A stretch of DNA of 38,922 bases from Clostridia bacterium (GCA_017532425.1 JAFXJH010000022.1:1-38922), one strand, 5' to 3'. Shown: positions 1 to 7,540, counted from the first letter of the stretch. Notes: generated by a model from the letters alone, not told the origin. Numbers and translations: made by a program.

Positions 1-1
1 A

Positions 2-91
2 GATATCCAAACCACTCTTGAAACCTATTCTCACCTGTATCCTCACAAAAATGAGGAAGTTTCGGACAAGCTGAATAAGCTGTGCGGATAA
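2..91 (+). CDS. Tyrosine recombinase/integrase, C-terminal end (partial)
   Basis: Only the last 29 codons are in the window, read in frame from base 2 to the TAA at 89-91. The peptide contains TTLETYSHLYPHKNEEV, the usual C-terminal signature of phage and ICE tyrosine integrases. In this family the Tyr of the TYSHL stretch (codon 26-28) is the nucleophile that attacks DNA. The gene faces the 3' end of guaA, 94 bp away. That is the expected arrangement when an element is integrated at the guaA 3' end. The element itself lies outside the window to the left. Confidence 0.8.
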   Translation, partial: DIQTTLETYSHLYPHKNEEVSDKLNKLCG

Positions 92-109
92 GGCTTCAAA
101 GTGCCGTTA

Positions 110-131
110 TGTACTTTTCGTGTACTTTTCG
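110..131. repeat. Tandem 11-bp repeat between integrase and guaA
   Basis: The 11-mer TGTACTTTTCG occurs twice head to tail (110-120 and 121-131), just after the integrase stop. Short direct repeats beside an integrase gene are often arm-type integrase binding sites. That role is inferred from position only. Confidence 0.5.
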
Positions 132-140
132 AAAAATGAA

Positions 141-177
141 ATCCCGAAAACCCTTGTGGTATAAGGGTTTTCGGGAT
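141..177. terminator. Bidirectional terminator-like hairpin
   Basis: ATCCCGAAAACCCTT (141-155) and its exact reverse complement (163-177) form a 15-bp stem with a 7-nt loop. It lies between the convergent integrase and guaA stops and could end both transcripts. T runs are weak on both sides. Confidence 0.6.
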
Positions 178-185
178 GTAGTTTC

Positions 186-1475
186 TCACTCCCACTCGAT
201 CGTAGCCACAGGCTTAGGTGACAGATCGTACAGCACGCGGTTTACACCGGGAACTTCATTAAGGATTCTGTTTGTGATCTTGTGAAGGATAGCGTAGTCG
301 ATCTCTTCGATGGAAGCGGTCATTGCGTCGATAGTATTTACCGCGCGGATGATTACGGGCCAGTCGTAGCATCTTGCGTTATCTCTTACGCCTACAGAAC
401 GGAAGTCGGGGATGGCTGTGAAGTACTGCCATACCTTGCCTGCAAGTCCGTTTTTAGCAAATTCGTCGCGGAGGATAGCGTCGGACAGACGTACAGCCTC
501 AAGACGGTCGCGTGTGATAGCTCCGAGACAGCGTACTCCGAGTCCGGGACCGGGGAAGGGCTGACGGTAGACCATATTGTCGGGAAGTCCGAGAGCAGCG
601 CCGCACGCACGTACCTCGTCCTTGAAGAGCATCTTGAGAGGCTCAACGAGCTCGAACTGAAGGTCGTCGGGAAGTCCGCCGACGTTGTGGTGTGCCTTGA
701 CTGCCTTTGCGGTCTTTGTTCCGCTTTCGATAATGTCTGGATAAATTGTTCCCTGAGCGAGGAATGAGATGCCGTCGAGCTTTCTTGCTTCTTCTTCGAA
801 TACGCGGATGAATTCTGCGCCGATTATCTTTCTCTTCTGCTCGGAATCTGCAACACCTGCGAGCTTGTCAAGGAAGCGATCGGTGGCGTCAACGTAAACG
901 AGGTTTGCGCCAAGCTCCTTGCCGAATACCTGAACTACCTGCTCGGGCTCGCCCTGACGGAGAAGACCGTGATTTACGTGTACGCAGGTAAGCTTGTCGC
1001 CGATGGCCTTGATAAGAAGAGCGGCAACAACAGAGGAGTCAACGCCACCCGAAAGTGCGAGAAGCACTTTTCCGTCGCCGACCTGTCTGCGGATAAGCTC
1101 TACCTGGTCGTTTATGAAGTTTTCCATATTCCAGTTGGCTTCAGCAGAGCACTTGTTGAATACGAAATCGGAGAGCAGCGCTTTTCTTTCCTCTTCGTTT
1201 GCGGGGAAGCAGGGCGCACCCTTGTGATCGAATGCGATCATGGGAAGTCCGGAAGAATATACCGCTTCAGACGCGTCGATCTCAACGCCGTCAACAATGC
1301 GGTTTACACCACCGTTAAGAATAATTCCCTTTACGTTGGGAAGCGCTTCGATCTCTTTTTTTGTAATGTCGTGGGGATGAATCTCGCTGTAAACTCCAAG
1401 AGCGCGTATCTCACGTGCGAGCATAGCGTTTTCTTCACTTCCGAGGTCAATGATAAGAATCATATCTTGTTGCAT
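186..1475 (-). CDS. guaA: GMP synthase with truncated glutaminase domain
   Basis: Makes GMP from XMP, ATP and an ammonia donor in purine biosynthesis (cytoplasm). The ATP-pyrophosphatase half is complete: PP-loop SGGVDSS at residues 142-148, then IIESGT, HHNVGG and QPFPGPGLG motifs and the usual C-terminal TIEWE. The glutaminase (GATase) half is not. Residues 5-55 align with the normal start (ILIIDLGS, GVYSEIHPHDIT, GIILNGG). After about residue 80 roughly 80 residues are missing, including the GICYGMQ nucleophile and the HPE His/Glu. The protein is 429 aa against about 510-520 for the family. It should therefore use free ammonia or a separate glutaminase. The ATG at 1473-1475 has an AAAGGAAA ribosome site. 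The gap lies inside one open frame, so this is not an obvious pseudogene. Confidence 0.93.
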   Translation of the reverse strand: MQQDMILIIDLGSEENAMLAREIRALGVYSEIHPHDITKKEIEALPNVKGIILNGGVNRIVDGVEIDASEAVYSSGLPMIAFDHKGAPCFPANEEERKALLSDFVFNKCSAEANWNMENFINDQVELIRRQVGDGKVLLALSGGVDSSVVAALLIKAIGDKLTCVHVNHGLLRQGEPEQVVQVFGKELGANLVYVDATDRFLDKLAGVADSEQKRKIIGAEFIRVFEEEARKLDGISFLAQGTIYPDIIESGTKTAKAVKAHHNVGGLPDDLQFELVEPLKMLFKDEVRACGAALGLPDNMVYRQPFPGPGLGVRCLGAITRDRLEAVRLSDAILRDEFAKNGLAGKVWQYFTAIPDFRSVGVRDNARCYDWPVIIRAVNTIDAMTASIEEIDYAILHKITNRILNEVPGVNRVLYDLSPKPVATIEWE

Positions 1476-1560
1476 ATTTTTATTTCCTTTCTTTCCGATA
1501 ATATCGGATTAAAAAATAGAATTTTTATTTAAAATCTGTGATCGTACGCTAAGGTAGAGC

Positions 1561-2334
1561 GTGCATCACGATTTTTTTACCGTAATGATTAAAATTTCAG
1601 CCCCTTTTGAATATAAATATAAAAAAACGAAAAGGGTGATATTTATAAAAAGCTTTTCTTTAATGTGCAGTGAAATTTCGTCAAAGCTCCGCAAGGCGTT
1701 TGCACGCGCTTCTATGAGAGGAAGCGGCAAGCCAAAGAAGCTTTTGCGTGTACTTTCAATTCTGCTTTGCGCTGTGATGATCAGCACTGTTGTGCTGAAG
1801 ACCTATCGAAAAGCCGAGCCTATAGCGCTTTCCGCGCTTGAAAACGTGGTAGGCGGCTGGCTTGAAGAGACCGTAATATCCGCGGTAAAATGCGAGCTTG
1901 AGGAGCACAGCTATACGTGGGACGATTTTTGCATCAAAATAATCGCATCCGACGGCAGTATAGCCTCGATCAATGCAAATACGGCGAGCATAAGCGTAAT
2001 GTGTGCCGACGTTGTAACGCGGATAAACAGCGAAGTCAAAAGAGAAAAATACATAAGGATCCCCGTTCCTATTGGAAGCGTGATAGCTCCTAAATACCTT
2101 TCGGGAAAGGGCTTTAGGATAAACGTGCGAGCCGTACCGTACGTGTCCGTATCTGCCCGAATATCTAGCGAAATGCAGGAGGCGGGGATAAATCAGACCC
2201 TTCACCGAATAAATATGACTGTAATATCGGACGTTCAGGTAATATGCATGTCCGAATCGGTAAGCTTCAGAAGAGAGAGCAGGGTGATACTTGCAGAATC
2301 CTTGATAGTCGGCAAGATCCCGATCGTTTCTTAA
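1561..2334 (+). CDS. yunB: Sporulation protein YunB-like
   Basis: Resembles YunB, a sporulation protein found in endospore formers and needed for normal spores; its biochemical role is unknown. One membrane segment is visible at about residues 60-80 (LLRVLSILLCAVMISTVVL). The conserved C-terminal half carries IPVPIGSV, LSGKGFRI and EAGINQTLHRI, all YunB hallmarks. The start is uncertain. The GTG at 1561 has a weak AAGG upstream, while the ATG at 1663 puts the membrane segment nearer the N-terminus, as in relatives. The gene is divergent from guaA. Its stop overlaps the stop of cimA on the other strand: one TTAA at 2331-2334 serves both. Confidence is high for the family and low for the first 34 residues. 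Confidence 0.8.
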   Translation: MHHDFFTVMIKISAPFEYKYKKTKRVIFIKSFSLMCSEISSKLRKAFARASMRGSGKPKKLLRVLSILLCAVMISTVVLKTYRKAEPIALSALENVVGGWLEETVISAVKCELEEHSYTWDDFCIKIIASDGSIASINANTASISVMCADVVTRINSEVKREKYIRIPVPIGSVIAPKYLSGKGFRINVRAVPYVSVSARISSEMQEAGINQTLHRINMTVISDVQVICMSESVSFRRESRVILAESLIVGKIPIVS

Positions 2335-3926
2335 AGCTCAGAGCTTTCCTTTGACAGAAAATATTCATACGAATCGACGAGAGCTATAAAGCTGGCTTCG
2401 ATTATGTCGTAGGAAACGCCTATCGTAGAGAATGATGAATTTCGGTCGGAGGAGTCTATAAGAACTCGTACCTTTGAGTCGGTATTCTTACCGAGATCGA
2501 CTACGCGTACCTTATAGTCGTTGAGCCGCATATTGTCTACTTGCGGATAGAATGCGAGAAGAGCCTTTCGAAGTGCTCCGTCAAGCGCGTTGACAGGACC
2601 GTTTCCGTCTGCACACGAGAGTTCTGTACGGCCTTCGACCTCTATTTTTATCATTGCGCTTGCCTGCTGCTCGCCGTCGGGAGCAGGAAAGTCGTCGTTG
2701 GACTTGTACATTACCACTCTGAACGGTGATTTCCAAAGTCTGAGCTCCTTTTTGATAAGAAGCTCAAAGCTTGCGTTTGCACTTTCGTACTGATATCCAT
2801 CAAATTCACGTTCCTTGAGGCGGGCTGTTATATGCTCTACCTCGGGAGAGGACTTTGAAAGTCCGGGAATGAATCGTTGAAGCTCTGCGAGTATCGTGCT
2901 TCTGCCCGAAACCTCGCTGACGAGATATTTACGCTCGTTTCCGACCGTTTCGGGCGGAACGTGCTCGAATGAAGACGGGCATTTCTGCACCGCGTCTATA
3001 TGCATACCGCCTTTGTGAGCAAAGGCGCATTTGCCGATATAAGGATGATTGTGACGCAGACGGATGTTTGATATCTCTGCGATCTGTTTTGCCGTGAAGC
3101 GGAGCTTTTTCAGATCAACGTCGCAGGTTACCGAGCATTTGAGCATAAGGCTGGGCATTACACTTGAAAGGTCGGCGTTTCCGCATCTTTCTCCGTAGCC
3201 TATAAAGGTGCCCTGCACCTGAGAAGCGCCTACGCGTACTGCGGCGATCGAGTTTGCGACCGCGCATCCGCAGTCATCGTGACAATGAATGGAGAGCTTT
3301 GCTCCGGGAAGAGTATCTGCGACCTCTTTTACTATGCGCTCGATATCGTGCGGAAGTGTTCCGCCGTTTGTGTCGCAGAGGGTTAAGGTATCTGCACCAC
3401 CGCAAATGGCGGCACGCAGAGCCTCGAGAGAATAATTCGGATTTTCAAAATATCCGTCGAAGAAATGCTCGGCGTCAAGGATTACCTCCTTGCCTTTGCT
3501 TTTAAGAAAAGCTACGCTTTTTTCTATATATATAAGATTTTCCTGCGGAGTAATTCCGAGTATCTCGACTACCTGCTTCTCGCGGCACTTGGCAACGATA
3601 GCGACAGCATCTGTTTCTGCGGCAAGCAGAGCCGATATTCCTGCGTCGTTTTCGGGATACTCGTTCTTTGCCGTGCTTCCGAAGGCGCAGAGACGTGCGT
3701 TCTTCAGCTTGACACCCTTCATTTCCTCGAAAAGCTTCAGATCTTTGGGATTTGAGAAGGGATTTCCCGCTTCTATATAATTCACGCCGAAATCGTCGAG
3801 CAGGGAGATTATTTTCTTTTTGTCGCTGACCGAGAAGGATATTCCTTCGCTTTGCGCACCGTCACGAAGCGTGGAGTCGTATATTTCGACCGTGCGGATA
3901 TATTTGTTTTGCCCGTTGAAATCCAT
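2331..3926 (-). CDS. cimA: (R)-citramalate synthase
   Basis: Condenses pyruvate with acetyl-CoA to (R)-citramalate, the first step of a threonine-independent isoleucine route. The DRE-TIM barrel catalytic motif is present (STLRDGAQ, residues 18-25), as are the metal-binding HCHDDCG and the GERCGNADL motif. The last 130 or so residues form the LeuA-type allosteric domain that usually binds isoleucine. The length of 531 aa fits the CimA family better than 2-isopropylmalate or homocitrate synthases, and IEAGNPFSNP is typical of it. The ATG at 3924-3926 has an AAAGGA site. It lies 11 bp after ogg and probably shares its transcript. Its stop overlaps that of yunB. Confidence 0.9.
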   Translation of the reverse strand: MDFNGQNKYIRTVEIYDSTLRDGAQSEGISFSVSDKKKIISLLDDFGVNYIEAGNPFSNPKDLKLFEEMKGVKLKNARLCAFGSTAKNEYPENDAGISALLAAETDAVAIVAKCREKQVVEILGITPQENLIYIEKSVAFLKSKGKEVILDAEHFFDGYFENPNYSLEALRAAICGGADTLTLCDTNGGTLPHDIERIVKEVADTLPGAKLSIHCHDDCGCAVANSIAAVRVGASQVQGTFIGYGERCGNADLSSVMPSLMLKCSVTCDVDLKKLRFTAKQIAEISNIRLRHNHPYIGKCAFAHKGGMHIDAVQKCPSSFEHVPPETVGNERKYLVSEVSGRSTILAELQRFIPGLSKSSPEVEHITARLKEREFDGYQYESANASFELLIKKELRLWKSPFRVVMYKSNDDFPAPDGEQQASAMIKIEVEGRTELSCADGNGPVNALDGALRKALLAFYPQVDNMRLNDYKVRVVDLGKNTDSKVRVLIDSSDRNSSFSTIGVSYDIIEASFIALVDSYEYFLSKESSEL

Positions 3927-3937
3927 TACTCTTTCCT

Positions 3938-4795
3938 TTAACCTTTATCGAGATTTGTGTTTTGCCAACGTTCGTAATAAAAAAGATATTGCTGTGCTAT
4001 TCCTGCATTTTCACCGAAGGATATAATGTCAAATCCGTCGGGATAATACTTTGAAAAGACTCTTTTTACCCAGACGTCTATCGGAAACGCGTCAGTTTTA
4101 TCAAATCCGAAAAGAAGCGCGCATGCGGCAACCTTCGGACCCACCCCCTTTATCCTCAGAAGCTCTGTCTGAGCGTCTGACGTCGTAAGGGAGAGTATCT
4201 TTTCAAGGTCGATCTCGCCCGACACTACCTTTTCTGCGGCATCGCATATATATTTTGCGCGAAATCCTGTTTTCAGCGCGAATATTTCGGCTTCGCCCGC
4301 CTCTGCGAGTGCTTTTGCCGTCGGGAAGGAATAATATGTTTTTCCTTCATATTCAAACGGCTCTCCGAATTTTTCTGACAGAGAATTTATTATTTTCTTT
4401 ATTCTCGGGATATTATTATTTTGCGATATTATAAACGAGCAGAGCGCTTCCCACGGGTCTTGGCGGAGAATATGTATGCCCTTACCGTATAGCGCCGCTT
4501 TTTTCAGCACCTCGTCGTTGCCAAGTGAAAAATATGCGTTTATCTCGCTATAATCGCGGTCGAGCGCAAGATAGTGCTTCCACACTCTCTCAAACTCATC
4601 TGCCGTACAGTTTATTTCCACGCACCCGTCTTTTGTCTGCTTCATTCTGAGCAGCTTTCCGTGTGCCACGCCTTCGACGACGTCTTCACCTATCTTTTCA
4701 AAGCGGAATGTCTGTCCGCAGTCGAAGGTCTGGAATATGTCGAAGAAGCTTTCGTCTTCGATTTTTATGTAATTGCCGAAATTAACAACTTTCAT
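3938..4795 (-). CDS. ogg: 8-oxoguanine DNA glycosylase (OGG1 type)
   Basis: Excises 8-oxoguanine from DNA in base-excision repair. The N-terminal OGG domain carries FDCGQTFRFEK (about residues 24-34), matching the SGQSFRW region of OGG1. The HhH-GPD domain has QDPWEALCSFIISQNNNIPRI, the hairpin GVGPKVA with the catalytic Lys, and FPIDVWV with the catalytic Asp. A longer frame runs to 4885. The ATG at 4793-4795 was chosen because GAGGAAAAAT precedes it at good spacing and the OGG domain starts there (285 aa). It sits directly upstream of cimA; the pairing looks like a chance operon rather than a pathway. Confidence 0.88.
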   Translation of the reverse strand: MKVVNFGNYIKIEDESFFDIFQTFDCGQTFRFEKIGEDVVEGVAHGKLLRMKQTKDGCVEINCTADEFERVWKHYLALDRDYSEINAYFSLGNDEVLKKAALYGKGIHILRQDPWEALCSFIISQNNNIPRIKKIINSLSEKFGEPFEYEGKTYYSFPTAKALAEAGEAEIFALKTGFRAKYICDAAEKVVSGEIDLEKILSLTTSDAQTELLRIKGVGPKVAACALLFGFDKTDAFPIDVWVKRVFSKYYPDGFDIISFGENAGIAQQYLFYYERWQNTNLDKG

Positions 4796-5062
4796 ATTTT
4801 TCCTCAGGTTTAGTGCCGTGCGAACATACCGAAGACGTGATAGAACACCTTTTTGTTCATTTCTGTGTCGACAGAAACGAACCAAAGAACGACTTATGGG
4901 AAGGGAAGTGTCCCTTCCCTAAGAACCCCATCCCTCTTTCCGCAAAACCTCCCAACAGCTATGGTCGGTTTTGCTCGTGCCGCGAGAGGACGCGGCGGAT
5001 GGTATCGTTAGTTTCATACGTGATTTTTTAATGTGGTGTGGCACACAGAAAATATAAATATA
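4796..5062. other. Gene-free stretch with short hairpins
   Basis: No gene is supported here. It holds several inverted repeats: TTCTGT/ACAGAA near 4861-4876, GGGAAGGGA/TCCCTTCCC (4898-4906 and 4911-4919), and a GC-rich CCGCG/CGCGG pair near 4980-4996. The promoter of ogg-cimA must lie in this stretch or just beyond, but no convincing -35/-10 pair was found. Confidence 0.5.
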
Positions 5063-5148
5063 TTTTTTAGTAAAAGTTTTTGAAGTTCCAAGAAACTTTT
5101 TTCAAAAAGTTTCTTGGTGGGTTCTTAGGGCAAAGCCCTAAGCCGTTC
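5063..5148 (-). repeat. Dispersed 3'-end hairpin repeat, copy A
   Basis: Read on the minus strand from the ymfI stop there is a CTTAGGGC-TTT-GCCCTAAG hairpin (5024-5042 on the next hundred, i.e. 5124-5142). It is followed by a 14-bp stem CCAAGAAACTTTTT/AAAAAGTTTCTTGG (5088-5117) and then a TTCAAAAACTTTTACTAAAAAA tail split over the repeat end. The same order occurs at 23098-23192 in the same orientation relative to its upstream gene. The stems could act as a terminator for ymfI. Confidence 0.75.
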
Positions 5149-5150
5149 CC

Positions 5151-5888
5151 TTAAAAGGTCCCGCCGTTTACCGAGAGGACTTGACCGGTGATAAAGGAAG
5201 CCTCGGGCGAAGCGAGAAAATAGATGGCGTTTGCGATCTCGTCGGGGGAAGCGTTGCGGCAGAGAGGGGTGTCTTCGGCGAGGGCTGCGAGCGTTTGGCT
5301 GCCGAGGGAGGCGACCATATCGGTTTCGACGACACCGGGTGCAACGCAGTTTACGCGTATTCCGGACGGACCGAGCTCTTTGGCGAGAGCCTTGGTCATT
5401 CCGATGAGGGCGGCTTTGGATGCGGAGTAAACGGCCTCACACGACCCGCCGACCTCTCCCCATACCGAAGAGAGTATAATAATATTTCCGCGATGATTTG
5501 AGATCATTTGCGGTATGAATTTTTTGGCGACGAGAAAGGCCCCCTTGACGTTTGTGTCCATTACGCGGTCGAATTCTTCCTCGCTGACGTCCTGGAAGAG
5601 TCCGTAAGAGGCGACTCCCGCGTTGATAACGAGAGTGTCGATGAATCCGAGAGAGTCGGTCGCCTGCTTGTAGAGAAGATCGACGTCGGATGCGACGGAT
5701 ACGTCAGCCTTGACTGTAAGAGCGTAGGGCGCGCCGAGAGCGAGACATTCATCCTTGACGCGTTCGGCGTGGTCCTCGGATGAACGGTAATTTATAACGG
5801 CGGAAAAGCCGCAGGATGCAAATTTCCTTGCGCAGGCTGCACCGATTCCGCGCGACCCGCCGGTTATAAGAAGGTTTTTTGTGTCCAT
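5151..5888 (-). CDS. SDR reductase, YmfI-like (EF-P 5-aminopentanone reductase?)
   Basis: A classical short-chain dehydrogenase/reductase of 245 aa. The Rossmann nucleotide-binding motif is TGGSRGIG (residues 9-16), NAG is at 89-91, the catalytic Ser is in LSSVWGEVGGS (about 140-149), and the Tyr/Lys pair is in YSASK (154-158). The SSVWGEVGGSCEAVYSASK stretch is nearer to the YmfI group, which reduces the 5-aminopentanone on elongation factor P in Firmicutes, than to FabG of fatty acid synthesis. No efp or fab gene is adjacent, so FabG-like function cannot be excluded. The ATG at 5886-5888 has only a weak ribosome site. A repeat starts directly after the stop. Confidence 0.85.
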   Translation of the reverse strand: MDTKNLLITGGSRGIGAACARKFASCGFSAVINYRSSEDHAERVKDECLALGAPYALTVKADVSVASDVDLLYKQATDSLGFIDTLVINAGVASYGLFQDVSEEEFDRVMDTNVKGAFLVAKKFIPQMISNHRGNIIILSSVWGEVGGSCEAVYSASKAALIGMTKALAKELGPSGIRVNCVAPGVVETDMVASLGSQTLAALAEDTPLCRNASPDEIANAIYFLASPEASFITGQVLSVNGGTF

Positions 5889-6035
5889 AAAAAACTCTAC
5901 CCCACTATCTTACTTTAAAAAATATTTTATCACATATTTCTCTCAATTACAACCGATAAGAAAAAAATTTTTGCCGATTTTTCGCAGATTAATTCAAATT
6001 TTTTTGTAAAAAACGCAATTTGCGCGCTTTGAATG

Positions 6036-6064
6036 TTGCAAAACGCTTGATTTAGTGGTATAAT
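6036..6064 (+). promoter_or_regulatory. Sigma-A promoter of the DUF1292 gene
   Basis: TTGCAA (6036-6041), a 17-bp spacer and a perfect TATAAT (6059-6064), 34 bp before the start codon. Confidence 0.8.
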
Positions 6065-6097
6065 CAGTATTAAATAAAGAAAAAAGGAGATAAAAAT

Positions 6098-6490
6098 ATG
6101 ATAATAAATCTCGACGAAATATACAAGAGACTTTCCGACAGTGAGGACTGGGATCCGATCGCTTTTGAAAACCACAGAGGCGAAAAGCTTAACTTTGAGC
6201 AGGTGGCAACAATAGAGATCGAAGGAAAAAATTATGCGTATCTTTATGAGATCGATGCAAACGGCGAGCATACAACGGATTTTCCCGCAGTTGTGGTCTT
6301 TGAGGAAAAGGACGGCGAATACTGCATAGATTTCGTGACCGATCAGAAGCTTATCGACGATATTGCTTACGAGGTGTATCTTATGCGCCGCGGAAACGGG
6401 GAAGATGAAGAGGATGCAGAAGAGGGCGACGAATTCTACGATGATGACGAATATCCCGAGGATGAGGCTCTCGATAGCGACGAAGAATAA
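6098..6490 (+). CDS. DUF1292-like acidic protein
   Basis: A 130-aa cytosolic protein of unknown function. The first 95 residues resemble the DUF1292 (YrzB-like) family: a predicted beta-rich core with FEQVATIEIEGKNYAYLYE, AVVVFEEKDGEYCIDFV, then a helix DQKLIDDIAYEVY. The last 30 residues are almost all Asp/Glu (EDEEDAEEGDEFYDDDE and more), a disordered tail. The start is well supported by AAAAAAGGAGAT before the ATG and by the consensus promoter. It stands alone; the next gene on this strand has its own CIRCE element. Confidence 0.8.
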   Translation: MIINLDEIYKRLSDSEDWDPIAFENHRGEKLNFEQVATIEIEGKNYAYLYEIDANGEHTTDFPAVVVFEEKDGEYCIDFVTDQKLIDDIAYEVYLMRRGNGEDEEDAEEGDEFYDDDEYPEDEALDSDEE

Positions 6491-6579
6491 TATCACTCGA
6501 CCACGGTGAGTGACAAAGTGATTGAAAACTACTCTTGAACCAAAAGAAAACCAAATCAGATAAACTCGGTAAATCAAAA

Positions 6580-6614
6580 ATAGTTAGCACTCAAGTGAAA
6601 AGAGTGCTAACTAT
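6580..6614 (+). promoter_or_regulatory. CIRCE element (HrcA operator)
   Basis: TTAGCACTC (6584-6592), nine bases, then GAGTGCTAA (6602-6610): the exact CIRCE consensus. The arms extend to 13 bp each (6580-6592 and 6602-6614). HrcA binds CIRCE to repress heat-shock genes. It lies about 190 bp before the hsp20 start codon, farther than usual. A TTTACA (6614-6619) with TTTAAT (6639-6644) is a possible promoter with a long 19-bp spacer. Confidence 0.95.
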
Positions 6615-6802
6615 TTACAATTTTGAAACAGAATGGACTTTAATAGTTAACAATTCCGGAGTAAAATAATAATGTCCCAAGGGAGAGTGCCAAAGAGCAG
6701 ATGCCAAAATGATCCACGGCGATTTGCAAGGACACCTCGCCCGTATAATTAATGAAGAAAACGGGATAATATTAAAACAAGATTCAAACGGAGGAATTAA
6801 CT

Positions 6803-7233
6803 ATGATCAAACTTACACCCTTTTATTCAAGAAATATAAACGCTTACAATCCTTTTTACGAGATGGAAAGACTTGAAAAGGCTTTCTTTGGTGACAGCAC
6901 ACAGCCCGTTATGTTCAAAACAGACATCAGCGACAGCGGTGACGCTTATATCGTGGAGTCCGACCTGCCGGGTATAAATAAGGAAGACATCGATATAAAT
7001 ATCGGTGACGGAGTCCTTACTGTCAAGGCAGAGCGTAAATATGAAAGCTCTGATGAAAATGCAGGAAATATCTCCGCAGAGAAAGAGCGTACGGCTCGTT
7101 TGAGAGAAGCTTCAATATTTCGGATATCGATGCGGAAAATATCGACGCAGAATTCAAAAACGGAGTGCTTATTCTCACCTTGCCCAAAAAACAGCCCGAG
7201 GCACCCAAATCGAGAAGACTTGAAGTCAGATAA
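6803..7233 (+). pseudogene. hsp20: Small heat-shock protein Hsp20, frameshifted
   Basis: The frame opens with a normal Hsp20: MIKLTPFYSRN, an N-terminal arm, then the alpha-crystallin domain start (YIVESDLPGINKEDIDINI, DGVLTVKAERKYE). Around 7066-7071 one base is missing. After it the starting frame runs into unrelated sequence to 7240. The overlapping frame reads YLRRERAYGSFERSFNISD, then FKNGVLILTLPKK and a stop at 7231-7233. That is exactly the rest of the domain, with the GVLILTLPK beta strand and a C-terminal extension. Rejoined length is about 143 aa, normal for the family. No classical slippery heptamer is seen, so this is a mutation or a sequencing error rather than clear programmed frameshifting. 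The ribosome site GGAGGAATTAACT is good. Confidence 0.9.
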
Positions 7234-7242
7234 AATCTGAAT

Positions 7243-7277
7243 AAACACGGAGAAATCTTTTGGGTTTCTCCGTGTTT
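7243..7277 (+). terminator. Hairpin after hsp20, copy 1
   Basis: AAACACGGAGAAA (7243-7255) pairs with TTTCTCCGTGTTT (7265-7277) over a 9-nt loop, ten bases after the hsp20 stop. There is no long T run. It is duplicated almost exactly at 7415-7445. Confidence 0.75.
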
Positions 7278-7336
7278 AGATAGAAGGCAGAATAATAAAA
7301 GAGAAGCTTTCAGCCAAGGAAAAAGGTTGGGAGTTT

Positions 7337-7385
7337 GAGGGAAGGGAAAAAACTTCGGCGTTTGAGATGGTTTTTCCCTTCCCTC
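7337..7385. repeat. Long inverted repeat between the two terminators
   Basis: GAGGGAAGGGAAAAA (7337-7351) and its exact reverse complement (7371-7385) form a 15-bp stem around a 19-nt loop containing CTTCGG. Function unknown. The core GGGAAGGGA hairpin also occurs at 4898-4919. Confidence 0.7.
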
Positions 7386-7414
7386 AGTCAAACGAACTAT
7401 TTTGGTATACTTTT

Positions 7415-7450
7415 ACACGGAGAAATCTTTTAGGTTTCTCCGTGTTTTTT
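7415..7450 (+). terminator. Rho-independent terminator, copy 2 of the hsp20 hairpin
   Basis: ACACGGAGAAA (7415-7425) pairs with TTTCTCCGTGT (7435-7445), followed by a T run. It is nearly identical to 7243-7277, so the terminator is duplicated around a 137-bp segment. Confidence 0.8.
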
Positions 7451-7489
7451 ACTTAAAAAGCTTTGCCGCGGAAGCATATGAATCAGCAC

Positions 7490-7540
7490 AAGGCTCTCCA
7501 TTCGGGAGAGCTCCCGCGAAGCGGGTGAGAGGGTAGCCAC
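7490..7540 (+). repeat. Partial hairpin repeat (CTCTCC/GGAGAG family)
   Basis: AAGGCTCTCC-ATTC-GGGAGAGCT is followed by a CCCGC-GAA-GCGGG hairpin and GGTAGCC. The first half matches, in the opposite orientation, the segment at 10083-10122. Such pieces look like decayed MITE or REP-type repeats. Confidence 0.6.

Noticed and set aside
5930..6577. Hydrophobic 215-codon frame opposite the DUF1292 gene
   Set aside because: The plus strand has a consensus promoter, ribosome site and a family match; the hydrophobic look comes from reading acidic codons backwards.
6724..6749. TTGCAA and TATAAT before hsp20 as a promoter
   Set aside because: The spacer would be only 14 bp.
6672..6752. 26-codon frame in the hsp20 leader
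   Set aside because: Too short and without family or conservation evidence; kept only as a remark on the leader.
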